DNA of 12,047 bases from assembly GCF_029054785.1 (NCBI RefSeq), contig NZ_JAIDEN010000080.1, positions 5,301 through 17,347 on the forward strand, given 5' to 3'. The translations under genes and the position numbers were made by a program. Shown one piece after another: positions 1 to 6,850 of the stretch. Source of the stretch: Duncaniella sp. Lineage in GTDB: Bacteria > Bacteroidota > Bacteroidia > Bacteroidales > Muribaculaceae. Every line of letters begins with the position of its first letter. Within the stretch, counting starts at the first letter, position 1. The notes under the pieces were generated by a model. It was given only the letters and a program-made list of their open reading frames with translations. It was not told the origin of the DNA and ran no database searches.

Positions 1-347
1 GAATGCAGGGACTCGACATTTCTTTCACAGACATCCGTCCGGGCTGGATCCGGACTCCGCTTCTCAACCCCGACAGAGCCTATCCGATGACTTTGGATCT
101 TGACCACGCCGTAGCCTCGATAATCCGCGCCATCATCAAACGCAAAAGACTTTGTATTGTCGACTGGCGCTGGGACATCGCAGTGCGACTGTGGAGTCTC
201 ATTCCCGACCGTATCTGGGAACGCATTCCTGTCTGCGTCTCTGCCCCCGCCACTCCGCAGGAAGAGAAAAAGGACACCGCCATCGAAGACAGCCTCCGGA
301 TTCCCGAACCTCCGTCGGAAGTCCGAGATCTCATAACCAGGCAATGA
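1..347 (+). CDS. Short-chain dehydrogenase/reductase (SDR), C-terminal fragment
   Basis: Only the last roughly 115 codons are in the window. The reading frame is open to the left edge, so the ATG at position 3 is probably an internal methionine and not the start. The segment DIRPGWIRTPLL matches the stretch after the active-site helix of classical SDR enzymes, where a conserved PG-x-(V/I)-x-T motif lies beside the NAD(P) cofactor. The Rossmann glycine motif and the catalytic Tyr-x-x-x-Lys would lie upstream, outside the window. The tail, about residues 85-114, is charged and proline-rich and looks disordered. The substrate cannot be told from this part. It is the only plus-strand gene and converges on the LysM/barrel operon. 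Family assignment is fairly safe; function is unknown. Confidence 0.75.
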   Translation, partial: MQGLDISFTDIRPGWIRTPLLNPDRAYPMTLDLDHAVASIIRAIIKRKRLCIVDWRWDIAVRLWSLIPDRIWERIPVCVSAPATPQEEKKDTAIEDSLRIPEPPSEVRDLITRQ

Positions 348-410
348 GAGTCCGTCCGACAATCTCCCGAAGACTGACCGTCTCCACAAATCAATAGCCA
401 GTCTCTCAAC

Positions 411-457
411 AGAAAAAAACGGTTCCTGCCGCACTCCATCGAGTGGCAGGAACCGTT
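411..457 (-). terminator. Rho-independent terminator of the LysM/barrel operon
   Basis: A perfect 13-bp inverted repeat (arms 418-430 and 445-457, AACGGTTCCTGCC) continues inward as ACTC/GAGT around a CATC loop, with a 2-nt bulge. Read on the minus strand, the stem runs straight into TTTTTTTCT (complement of 411-419). It lies about 64 nt past the barrel gene's stop. On the plus strand there is no T tract after the hairpin, so it is a weak terminator at best for the converging SDR gene. The rest of the 348-520 gap shows nothing else recognisable. Confidence 0.85.
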
Positions 458-520
458 GATCATTTCTTTCAGCAGCCATCTGTTCCGGACTGCATCTTTG
501 CTTTTATCGTATTCCGTTCA

Positions 521-1237
521 TCACTTCACGCGGATCATGTATTTCAGCGAAATCTCGATCGAATTGTTGCGCGAGGCAGCAAAAAAATCACGCTTCGAAT
601 CCTTGAAGATGTTGCCGAGTCCGAAATAATATCGTCCTTCAAGCATGATCGAATGCTTGCGCTTGACCAGCAGCTCGATACCCGCACCACCGGCAATACC
701 GTAGTCAAATTTGCGGTCTATCGCCATTGACAGCTGCGCATTGTTTCGATATTTCTTATGAAGTTCAGGTATATTCTCATGATTGTTATAATCGAAATTC
801 GCGTCAATCGAATTCCCGATCATAAAGCCAACCTCAGGTCCGAGATTTATGAATCCTCGGAATTTCTGCGATCCGAAATAAATATGGGTCAGCACCGGGA
901 TCGAGACATAGGTCAACGTTCGTTCATACTGAAATTCCGGGGCCTCGTCTCTCGCAAAATCCTCGGCCCATCCGCGCTGCGTGATGTTGATCTCTCCGAT
1001 CAGGCCGAAAATCTTCTCCTCAGTATAACGGCACGCGACACCCATCGTCAGCCCCTGAGTGAATTTCTGATGGACCTCCGGACTGAAAGACACACGAGAG
1101 AGAGTAGCGCCCGCCTTACCGCCTATTGAAAAATTCGGCGAATATTCTCTTTGGGCGCTGACTCCGAAGGGCAACAGCAGGACCAAAGCAAAAAGCAGAG
1201 CGATGCAGCCCTTTCCGACAAATCTGTTAGCAGCCAT
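521..1237 (-). CDS. Outer-membrane beta-barrel protein, PorT-like family
   Basis: A 238-residue protein beginning MAANRFVGKG. Residues 1-28 form a signal peptide with a long hydrophobic core and a probable cut after VSA. The rest alternates polar and hydrophobic or aromatic residues, with glycine-rich turns (for example FSIGGKAGATL and GRYYFGLGNIF), as in the small 8-10-stranded barrels of the Bacteroidetes PorT/OMP_b-brl_2 family. The length suits that family. The open frame extends upstream to 1303, but that start would lie 66 nt inside the LysM gene and would put a polar stretch before the signal peptide. The ATG at 1237 shares one base with the LysM stop (TGATG), the mark of translational coupling, so I chose it. 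Role is unknown: perhaps an envelope partner of the LysM protein. True PorT (a type IX secretion part) is not claimed. Confidence 0.8.
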   Translation of the reverse strand: MAANRFVGKGCIALLFALVLLLPFGVSAQREYSPNFSIGGKAGATLSRVSFSPEVHQKFTQGLTMGVACRYTEEKIFGLIGEINITQRGWAEDFARDEAPEFQYERTLTYVSIPVLTHIYFGSQKFRGFINLGPEVGFMIGNSIDANFDYNNHENIPELHKKYRNNAQLSMAIDRKFDYGIAGGAGIELLVKRKHSIMLEGRYYFGLGNIFKDSKRDFFAASRNNSIEISLKYMIRVK

Positions 1238-3081
1238 CAGAGATTGATTTTTTCTATTTGTCCTCCTGAGCGGAAGTTGATCAGATAAAGCACATTGTTG
1301 CACTGGCCCTCCGCACCTTCCGGTGTCAGGAACGAATAGCCGTTCTGCACGCCGTCATATCTTGCCACCGGATTCTTCAGATAGTCCAGCACAAACATTC
1401 CGGTATCGAAACCGAGCAGACCCTGACGGGGCACGGCATTCTCCATCCCGGCTCCATACCATCCTTTGAAGCGGTCTTCAAGCCTTCTGGTACGTATATT
1501 GTCGTCGTCGACAAAGAAGCGCGAATACACCGTCGTGTTCAGCTTATGCATGTTCTGCAAAGTCTCTCCGCGGAAAGTGATCCACTCAGGATAACCGACC
1601 ATCTTGACTCCGGGCAAACCGGTCTCGTCACGCCATTCTATAATTGCCGGCATGATGCGGTTGAGATCGCTCTGGCGTGCTGAAAGCGGTATAAACGTAT
1701 AGTTGCCGTCAGTTTTCAGTGTCTTCAGATCCGATGCAGCGAGTTTTGAATCCGCCGAAACAGTCAGCCACTTGACACCCTTTGACTCCAGGCGCCGTTT
1801 GAGAGCGGTGATGAAATCCGCCTTGTCGGCATTGGCGCCGTCAGCCAAAGACACGAACACCGGAGTCGAATAAGACAGGCGTCCGGCAATTGCCTCGGCA
1901 GCCTTGTCGATCATCTGCTGAGAGGGTATTGTACCCTGCATGACCGCAGGATTGGTCTGATATGATTCATCGCGGACTATAAAGCCGTTGAACACCTTTA
2001 TGCCATGCTCGCGCCCGAAATCGCCAAGTATAGCCAGTTGGTCGGCTGCATCGGGAGCTATGATCATCCGATGGGTCCGCAGAGTGCTGTCAGATGTCAG
2101 ATGACGCACCTTTGAGGTGGATCCTTCCGAATCATAGGCCGTAACTCTCACAGGCACACCGTTGTTTCTCAGACTGTCAACAGCGATCAGAAATCCCTTG
2201 TAAAATTCCGTATATCTCTGTGCGCTCTTGGAGGGAGTCTCTTCATTGAGCATGAAAGGCAGCACAAGAGCTACCGAAAGTTCCTCTTTTGCATTAGGAT
2301 CAACTCCCGACGCACGTGCGAAATCATCGACACTCACTGTCCCGTCAGCCCCTACCGGAATCGACGGAGACGCAGGCTGAGAAGCATCGGCCAATGCACT
2401 CTGCGAAGCCGGGATACTCAGCACCTGTCCTTCCTTAAGCACAGTTATACCCGGATTTGCAGCCTCAAGCTGTTCAACTGTAATCCCGTGGGCATTGGCG
2501 ATCGAATAGAATGTCTCTTTCTTCTTTACTATGTAACCGGAGGGCGCCACACGGTTTTCGGTTCCCTGTGACTGAGACGCAACCGTAACTCCGCATCCGG
2601 TGCTCGCCGACTGCTCGTCACAGGCTTTGACCGGAACTGTCAGATGAAGCGTCTGACCGGCCTTGAGGCCCTCACGCACAATCGGATTCTGTTCGATCAG
2701 CACATCGGTTGTGAGTCCGTAGCGCTTTGCAATCCCATAGATTGTCTCACCCTTGGCAACAGTGTGACTGACCAGGCTGACGCCATGACGTCCGGCATTG
2801 TCCGGTGTCAGGATCTCATTTTCCTCAACCGGGAAAAACAACATGGTGCCGGCTTTCAATCCGTCGGCAACCGATGGGTTAAACTTCACAAGCTCATCCT
2901 TGCTGATGCCGAACTTATGGCAGAGAGAATAGATTGTTTCCTTGCTCTCTACCGTGTAGTAATGATAGGAATGGCCGTTTATAACTTTGACAGGCAGGTC
3001 TTTCACGGCTGCATCAGCCGACAGGCCGGTCGCCACGGCGATGGCGGTGAGAGCGGATATGGTCAGTCTACGGAATTTCAT
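1237..3081 (-). CDS. Secreted protein with three LysM repeats and a periplasmic-binding-protein-like domain
   Basis: A 614-residue exported protein. Residues 1-25 are a signal peptide ending around ADAA. Three LysM repeats follow, at about 39-85, 105-149 and 182-224, each with the pattern (Y/H)TV-x-K-x-ETIYSIA-x-x-(F/Y)GI-x-x-x-x-L-x-x-x-NP and ending in a G-x-x-L-x-(I/F/V)P strand. LysM binds the N-acetylglucosamine backbone of peptidoglycan. A serine/alanine/proline linker (about 225-265) leads to a C-terminal domain (about 268-610) that looks like type-1 periplasmic binding proteins or the receptor region of amino-acid ABC transporters: SVALVLPFMLNE, then a FYKGFLIAVDSL helix. No transporter genes are nearby, so a transport role is doubtful; a wall-anchored scaffold or sensor fits better. 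It is first in a two-gene operon with the barrel protein. Domain calls are firm; the role is inference. Confidence 0.85.
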   Translation of the reverse strand: MKFRRLTISALTAIAVATGLSADAAVKDLPVKVINGHSYHYYTVESKETIYSLCHKFGISKDELVKFNPSVADGLKAGTMLFFPVEENEILTPDNAGRHGVSLVSHTVAKGETIYGIAKRYGLTTDVLIEQNPIVREGLKAGQTLHLTVPVKACDEQSASTGCGVTVASQSQGTENRVAPSGYIVKKKETFYSIANAHGITVEQLEAANPGITVLKEGQVLSIPASQSALADASQPASPSIPVGADGTVSVDDFARASGVDPNAKEELSVALVLPFMLNEETPSKSAQRYTEFYKGFLIAVDSLRNNGVPVRVTAYDSEGSTSKVRHLTSDSTLRTHRMIIAPDAADQLAILGDFGREHGIKVFNGFIVRDESYQTNPAVMQGTIPSQQMIDKAAEAIAGRLSYSTPVFVSLADGANADKADFITALKRRLESKGVKWLTVSADSKLAASDLKTLKTDGNYTFIPLSARQSDLNRIMPAIIEWRDETGLPGVKMVGYPEWITFRGETLQNMHKLNTTVYSRFFVDDDNIRTRRLEDRFKGWYGAGMENAVPRQGLLGFDTGMFVLDYLKNPVARYDGVQNGYSFLTPEGAEGQCNNVLYLINFRSGGQIEKINL

Positions 3082-3104
3082 GATTTTATAGCTAAAAACA
3101 TCTA

Positions 3105-3119
3105 CAAAGATACGTCAAA
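3105..3119 (-). promoter_or_regulatory. Probable -7 element for the LysM/barrel operon
   Basis: On the minus strand TATCTTTG (complement of 3105-3112) matches the Bacteroidetes -7 consensus TAnnTTTG, 24 nt before the ATG at 3081. I do not see a good TTTG -33 box at the usual 19-21 bp distance; the nearest TTTG (3116-3119) is too close. This is therefore a half-supported promoter. Confidence 0.5.
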
Positions 3120-3179
3120 TTCTTCGATAAGCCTTGAGGGTGAGATCAAAATTTCAACCAACCGGAGATAAAAAGACAT

Positions 3180-3223
3180 AAAAAACTCCGGCGTCATGCA
3201 AACAAGTGTTGCTTGACGCCGGA
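3180..3223 (-). terminator. Rho-independent terminator of rpmE2
   Basis: Inverted repeat TCCGGCGTCA (3187-3196) with TGACGCCGGA (3214-3223). The stem continues past one mismatch as GCAA/TTGC around a 7-nt loop. On the minus strand the hairpin is followed by G and then six T (complement of 3180-3185). It sits about 30 nt downstream of the rpmE2 stop and ends that transcript before the LysM promoter. Confidence 0.85.
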
Positions 3224-3253
3224 TGATTCTTTGTTCCGTTGAAGAATTTTGGA

Positions 3254-3508
3254 TTATTTCTTCTTGCGGTTGCCGTAGCGGCTCATGAACTTGTCCACGC
3301 GACCGGCAGTATCGACGAGCTTCTGCTTACCGGTGAAGAAGGGGTGTGACGAGCTGGTGATTTCAAGCTTGACCAGAGGATAGGTCACGCCGTCAACTTC
3401 GATGGTTTCCTTAGAGGCGACAGTGGAGCGGGTGATGAAGATTTCATCGTTCGACATGTCCTTGAATACTACTTCGCGGTAGTTGGAAGGATGGAGATCT
3501 GCTTTCAT
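3254..3508 (-). CDS. rpmE2: 50S ribosomal protein L31 type B
   Basis: An 84-residue protein, the usual size for L31 type B, a component of the large ribosomal subunit that bridges to the small subunit. It starts MKADLHPSNYREVVFKD, holds the characteristic ITSSSHPFFTGKQKLVDTAGR segment, and ends in a basic GNRKKK tail. The cysteine pairs that bind zinc in type A L31 are absent, so this is the zinc-independent form. In many bacteria that form replaces the zinc form when zinc is scarce; in Bacteroidales it is often the only L31, so no zinc control should be assumed here. It has its own Bacteroidetes-type promoter and a strong terminator, which makes it a single-gene transcription unit. Confidence 0.97.
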   Translation of the reverse strand: MKADLHPSNYREVVFKDMSNDEIFITRSTVASKETIEVDGVTYPLVKLEITSSSHPFFTGKQKLVDTAGRVDKFMSRYGNRKKK

Positions 3509-3548
3509 TTTATTATTGTGATTTTTTTGTTGTCAGAAGTTATCTTAT

Positions 3549-3563
3549 GCGCTGGTAGGGCGC
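3549..3563 (-). promoter_or_regulatory. Small GC-rich hairpin in the rpmE2 leader
   Basis: In an AU-rich leader of about 70 nt, GCGC (3549-3552) pairs with GCGC (3560-3563) around a 7-nt loop. The first half of the leader holds this hairpin; the stretch next to the ATG is AT-rich and lacks a clear Shine-Dalgarno sequence. It could serve ribosomal-protein autoregulation, but a stem of four pairs is weak evidence. Confidence 0.25.
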
Positions 3564-3583
3564 GTAGATTCGTAATGGCGGTG

Positions 3584-3614
3584 CAAAGGTAAGGATTTTA
3601 ATTTATTTATCAAA
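3584..3614 (-). promoter_or_regulatory. Bacteroidetes-type promoter of rpmE2
   Basis: Minus-strand TTTG (complement of 3611-3614), a 19-bp spacer, then TACCTTTG (complement of 3584-3591). This fits the Bacteroidetes primary sigma consensus TTTG-N19/20-TAnnTTTG. Transcription would start near 3577, giving a leader of about 70 nt before the rpmE2 ATG. Confidence 0.8.
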
Positions 3615-3648
3615 ACTTTTCAGCCATTTATAATTATGAATGCACGGC

Positions 3649-3739
3649 CAGAAGATTTATGTATGGTTCTGCCGCTGAGTTCCGGTAAGATTCCAACAGG
3701 AAGTCCAGCGGTCAGCACCGCTTTTCCGGAAATCTTCTG
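3649..3739. repeat. Nested inverted repeats between the lyase-peptidase gene and the rpmE2 promoter
   Basis: CAGAAGATTT (3649-3658) is a perfect inverted match to AAATCTTCTG (3730-3739). Inside lie CCGCTG/CAGCGG (3672-3677 with 3706-3711), TTCC/GGAA around the loop, and the overlapping AGCGGT/ACCGCT hairpin (3707-3722). The region is the 3' flank of the lyase-peptidase gene. No minus-strand T tract follows, so it is not a textbook terminator; it may be a structured 3' end. Confidence 0.35.
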
Positions 3740-3760
3740 CACCAGAAATACCGGCTGTTT

Positions 3761-6736
3761 TCATTCAGCATAGAAATCAATCAGTCTGGCGAGAGCCCGC
3801 TGACAGGCCGGACAGAATTCAGGAGCCGTGTTTGTGCGCATACGGCAGTTGTCGGCGGGACGATAGACTCCGCGAGCCACGTAGCCCCCGCCCTCATAGA
3901 CTCCTACCGGCCATCTGGAAGCCTCGCTGACCGGTGTCGGCTGCGGAACTCCTTCGGGCAGGATTTCCTTCCATTTGCTGTCGAAATCAACCAGAGTTGT
4001 GATGTTCGGCTCCCAAGGCTCGACGTCAGTCGGATAGGCGTCTTCATTCGGCTCGGCGTCATAGAAATACTCGTCGGCAAGTCCTCCGAAACTGTGACCG
4101 AACTCATGGACCACCACCGGGCGGAAACTTTTGTGAAGCGAGCTTGTCAGCGTATAGCTGTTGTAGATGCCTCCGCCGCCATATTCGGGAGTGTTGGCAA
4201 GTATGATGATATGTTCATAGGGGATTCCGGCCAATGCGTCGTTTATGTCCTTGACATGCAGACTCGTGAGATAGCGGTCGGAATAGAATGTGCTGAAATG
4301 CGAGGAAAATGCCGTCGATTTCCAGTCGCCGAAGCGCGGCACACTGACACCCGAATCATCCGACGGAGTGCCTACGGCGACAAAGTTGAACTTGTCGGCC
4401 CGCGATCTGAACGGTTCATAAGACAGGATTGCATCGACAGCCACACGGGCATGACGATAGAAGCTGTCCATCTCAGCCTTTGTGTAGCCCTCGGCAAGGA
4501 TGGCAACATCAATTGCTGTCTTCGGATCGCCTCCGCGATGGATATAGCGGTACTCCGGCACCCGTCCATGCCCTTTCCTTGAAATCAGGATGTCTTTCGG
4601 ATCAAAACGGTGTTCCATCGAAGCCATAGGCCGATGGCGGTTGTCAAGCAGTTCTATGCTGATCCGTGCAGGCGCAGAGGGATAAGGGAGCAATACGGTA
4701 TGTTCAAAAGCCTTTGCCACGGCAGATGCCTCGTCCGTTGTCAGCCACTCATGATAGAGCGATGAGAACGATGTCCGGTAAAGAGTGTCGCCGTCAGCCT
4801 CGGAAACAACAGTCACAATCCCGTTGCCGGTCAGAGGGAGTTCTGACATCCGGTGACGTCTGCCTGCCCATCCGTCCATGCACGACTGTGAGGCAAGGGA
4901 AACACCGCGGGCTCCTTCCGGCGTAGCGGTGAAGAGATAGTCGACACGCAGAGTCTTCTCTTCGAACTTGCGTCCGAATTCAGTTGCCGAGCTTGCGCGG
5001 ATCTGCTCTTGAGGTGTTCCGCCGGCCAGTCCGGCTTTCATCACATCTTCTACAAGCGAATTCATGTAGACTTCCAGATTTGTATAACCAGATTTGGTCA
5101 TGCGGGCACCGTCAGAAGCATCTTCCGGATTGAGACCGTTGGCCTTTTCCCACTCGTCAGGCATTCCGTCGCCGTCAGAATCGGCAGGAGCCTGCGCGCT
5201 TTCCAGCACAGGCCATCCGCGCGAACCGTCGGCATAGACGATGTCGTTCTGGCTGTCGATAATACCCTTGTCGCCAAAAGTCGCGCTGCCGTCACGCACG
5301 TCACGGATGACAAGTTCGTCATAGGCATCCCTCCGAAGCGACGCACCGGCACAGTCAAGCACACGTTCGTATGCCTCACGCGCACTGTGGGTTGTGACCG
5401 TCTCGAAGTCCATCGGTCGCTTAAGACGGATTTCATCAGCGATCTTCTTGTCCCAGTAACCGTCACAGTTATCGGGATTGATCTGGCGCATGACTCCGCG
5501 ACCCCAGTTGTCGGCCCCCACGGCAGCGATTGCGCTGTTCTGGTTTCCGCTTACATAGAAGCGGCCCCATTTGTGGAGCATGGGACGCCACACGTTCCAA
5601 CCGACACTCAGCCGCTCGCCGTCGACATCGACGCTGTTGTCAGTCATGTCGATATCAAACGTGCGTCCACCGATGCTGACACGGTTCACACCTTTCGACG
5701 GACCGCCCTTTCTCAGCCCTTTCACATCGTCGCGGGTCAGGGCTGTCGAGAAGCGTTCATTATATTCACCGGCCAGACCGTGTCCGTTGAGACAATACTG
5801 CACTGTCCGGATACCGGGTCCGGCAATACGCTCAGGCATTTTATTGGGTGTCTTGCCCGGCTTGAAATAATTGTTTACGATATTCACCGTCATCCCCTCG
5901 CCTCCGTAGCAACCGTTTGATCCGTAGTTGTAGATCACATTGTTGCGCAGGTCCATGCGTTCATCGGTCTGGGTGTGTGGGCTCGGACCGAGACGCGGAG
6001 TGCGCGAGGTGTGGTTGGCCACAAGATTGTGGTGATAGCTTGCACCGCTGCCGCCCCAGTTGCCTCCATAGCCGTGCGCACCTTTCTTATGACCGCTGTT
6101 GTGAAGACTGTGGGAGGCGATGCACCACTGAACGGTGAAATCAGTCATTCCGTAGACTGAGATACACTCGTCGATGCTCCAGCTGACCGAACAGTGGTCC
6201 ACCATCACATTGCGGTGTCCGCTGCCGCCGAGGCCGTCACCTTCATGATGAGCCACCTCCCGGTCACCGAGCCGGAAACGCATGAAGCGGACAATCACAT
6301 TGTCGGCCTGAATCAGAAACGGATAGTCGGCAATGCAGACACCGTCGCCCGGCGCGGTCTGCCCCGCAATCGTCACATCCGGATTTTCCAGTCTCAGAGG
6401 CGATTTCAGAAAAATAGTCCCGTCGACATCAAAGACGATTGTCCGCGGCCCGCTCTGATTGCAGGCATAGCGGAACGAACCCGGCTGATCCGAATCCTCA
6501 AGAGTGGTGACATGATAGACCTTGCCACCACGTCCGCCGGTGGTCCACATTCCGAACCCTTCGGCACCGGGAAAAGCCGCCACTGCGGGCCTCACCCACT
6601 GTGACGGAACAATTTCTTTTTTCTCCTTATGCGGACGGTCCTGCATGGACCTTGGAAACCCGTCAGGCGGAGCCGCCATGACAACACCTGAAGCCAGCAA
6701 CAGTCCGGCTGTCAGTATCTGCATCCCTTTCATCAT
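3761..6736 (-). CDS. Secreted fusion: PL1-like pectate lyase plus M64 metallopeptidase
   Basis: A 991-residue exported protein. Residues 1-21 are a signal peptide (cut near VMA-A). Residues about 53-565 are a right-handed beta-helix lyase of the Bacteroidetes pectate-lyase type: AFPGAEGFG at 54-62, TGGRGGKV, a VDHCSVSWSIDE segment (179-190) like the calcium-binding motif of PL1 enzymes, and SRTPRLGP (244-251) holding the likely catalytic arginine. The lyase part ends in a calcium-loop motif, DSDGDGMPDEWE (519-530). From about 586 the chain is a complete M64 peptidase: an N-terminal M64_N-like domain (EEKTLRVDYLF, WAGRRHRMSELPL), then the catalytic domain with zinc motif HEFGHSFGGLADEY (877-890; H877, E878 and H881, with D888 or E889 likely) and the family's C-terminal cysteines (NCRM, FCPAC). 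M64 proteins are normally stand-alone, about 430 residues. Probably co-transcribed from 9303. Pectic and protein substrates are inferred. Confidence 0.88.
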   Translation of the reverse strand: MMKGMQILTAGLLLASGVVMAAPPDGFPRSMQDRPHKEKKEIVPSQWVRPAVAAFPGAEGFGMWTTGGRGGKVYHVTTLEDSDQPGSFRYACNQSGPRTIVFDVDGTIFLKSPLRLENPDVTIAGQTAPGDGVCIADYPFLIQADNVIVRFMRFRLGDREVAHHEGDGLGGSGHRNVMVDHCSVSWSIDECISVYGMTDFTVQWCIASHSLHNSGHKKGAHGYGGNWGGSGASYHHNLVANHTSRTPRLGPSPHTQTDERMDLRNNVIYNYGSNGCYGGEGMTVNIVNNYFKPGKTPNKMPERIAGPGIRTVQYCLNGHGLAGEYNERFSTALTRDDVKGLRKGGPSKGVNRVSIGGRTFDIDMTDNSVDVDGERLSVGWNVWRPMLHKWGRFYVSGNQNSAIAAVGADNWGRGVMRQINPDNCDGYWDKKIADEIRLKRPMDFETVTTHSAREAYERVLDCAGASLRRDAYDELVIRDVRDGSATFGDKGIIDSQNDIVYADGSRGWPVLESAQAPADSDGDGMPDEWEKANGLNPEDASDGARMTKSGYTNLEVYMNSLVEDVMKAGLAGGTPQEQIRASSATEFGRKFEEKTLRVDYLFTATPEGARGVSLASQSCMDGWAGRRHRMSELPLTGNGIVTVVSEADGDTLYRTSFSSLYHEWLTTDEASAVAKAFEHTVLLPYPSAPARISIELLDNRHRPMASMEHRFDPKDILISRKGHGRVPEYRYIHRGGDPKTAIDVAILAEGYTKAEMDSFYRHARVAVDAILSYEPFRSRADKFNFVAVGTPSDDSGVSVPRFGDWKSTAFSSHFSTFYSDRYLTSLHVKDINDALAGIPYEHIIILANTPEYGGGGIYNSYTLTSSLHKSFRPVVVHEFGHSFGGLADEYFYDAEPNEDAYPTDVEPWEPNITTLVDFDSKWKEILPEGVPQPTPVSEASRWPVGVYEGGGYVARGVYRPADNCRMRTNTAPEFCPACQRALARLIDFYAE

Positions 6737-6775
6737 GATTTCAGAATAAAAAATTCATTCATTGTTTTATCACAG

Positions 6776-6809
6776 AATGTAGGGACGCTTTGAAAAGCGT
6801 CCCTACATT
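6776..6809. repeat. REP-like palindrome, single copy
   Basis: A perfect inverted repeat with 16-bp arms (6776-6791 and 6794-6809) and a 2-nt centre. Its core, GTAGGGACGCTTT and its complement, is the same as in the pair at 10561-10644. It lies in the 114-nt gap between the two lyase genes and lacks a T tract on the minus strand. A separate A/T-rich hairpin (AATCATA/TATGATT, 6812-6832) lies between it and the upstream gene's stop. Confidence 0.75.
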
Positions 6810-6850
6810 TCAATCATATTTTCTATATGATTATAATTATATTCCGTCAA

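Noticed and set aside
758..1129. A 123-codon plus-strand open frame
   Set aside because: It is antisense to the barrel gene, which has a signal peptide, barrel pattern and coupled start; this frame resembles no known protein.
1238..1303. A 22-residue N-terminal extension of the barrel protein
   Set aside because: It overlaps the LysM gene by 66 nt and places a polar stretch before a good signal peptide; the TGATG start is better.
5009..5920. A 303-codon open frame on the plus strand
   Set aside because: It lies wholly antisense to the well-supported lyase part of the fusion gene and shows no family motif or signal; the long frame follows from codon composition of the real gene.
6776..6809. 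Palindrome as a rho-independent terminator of the stand-alone lyase gene
   Set aside because: No run of T follows on the minus strand, and the same core occurs elsewhere as a paired repeat, so a dispersed element explains it better.
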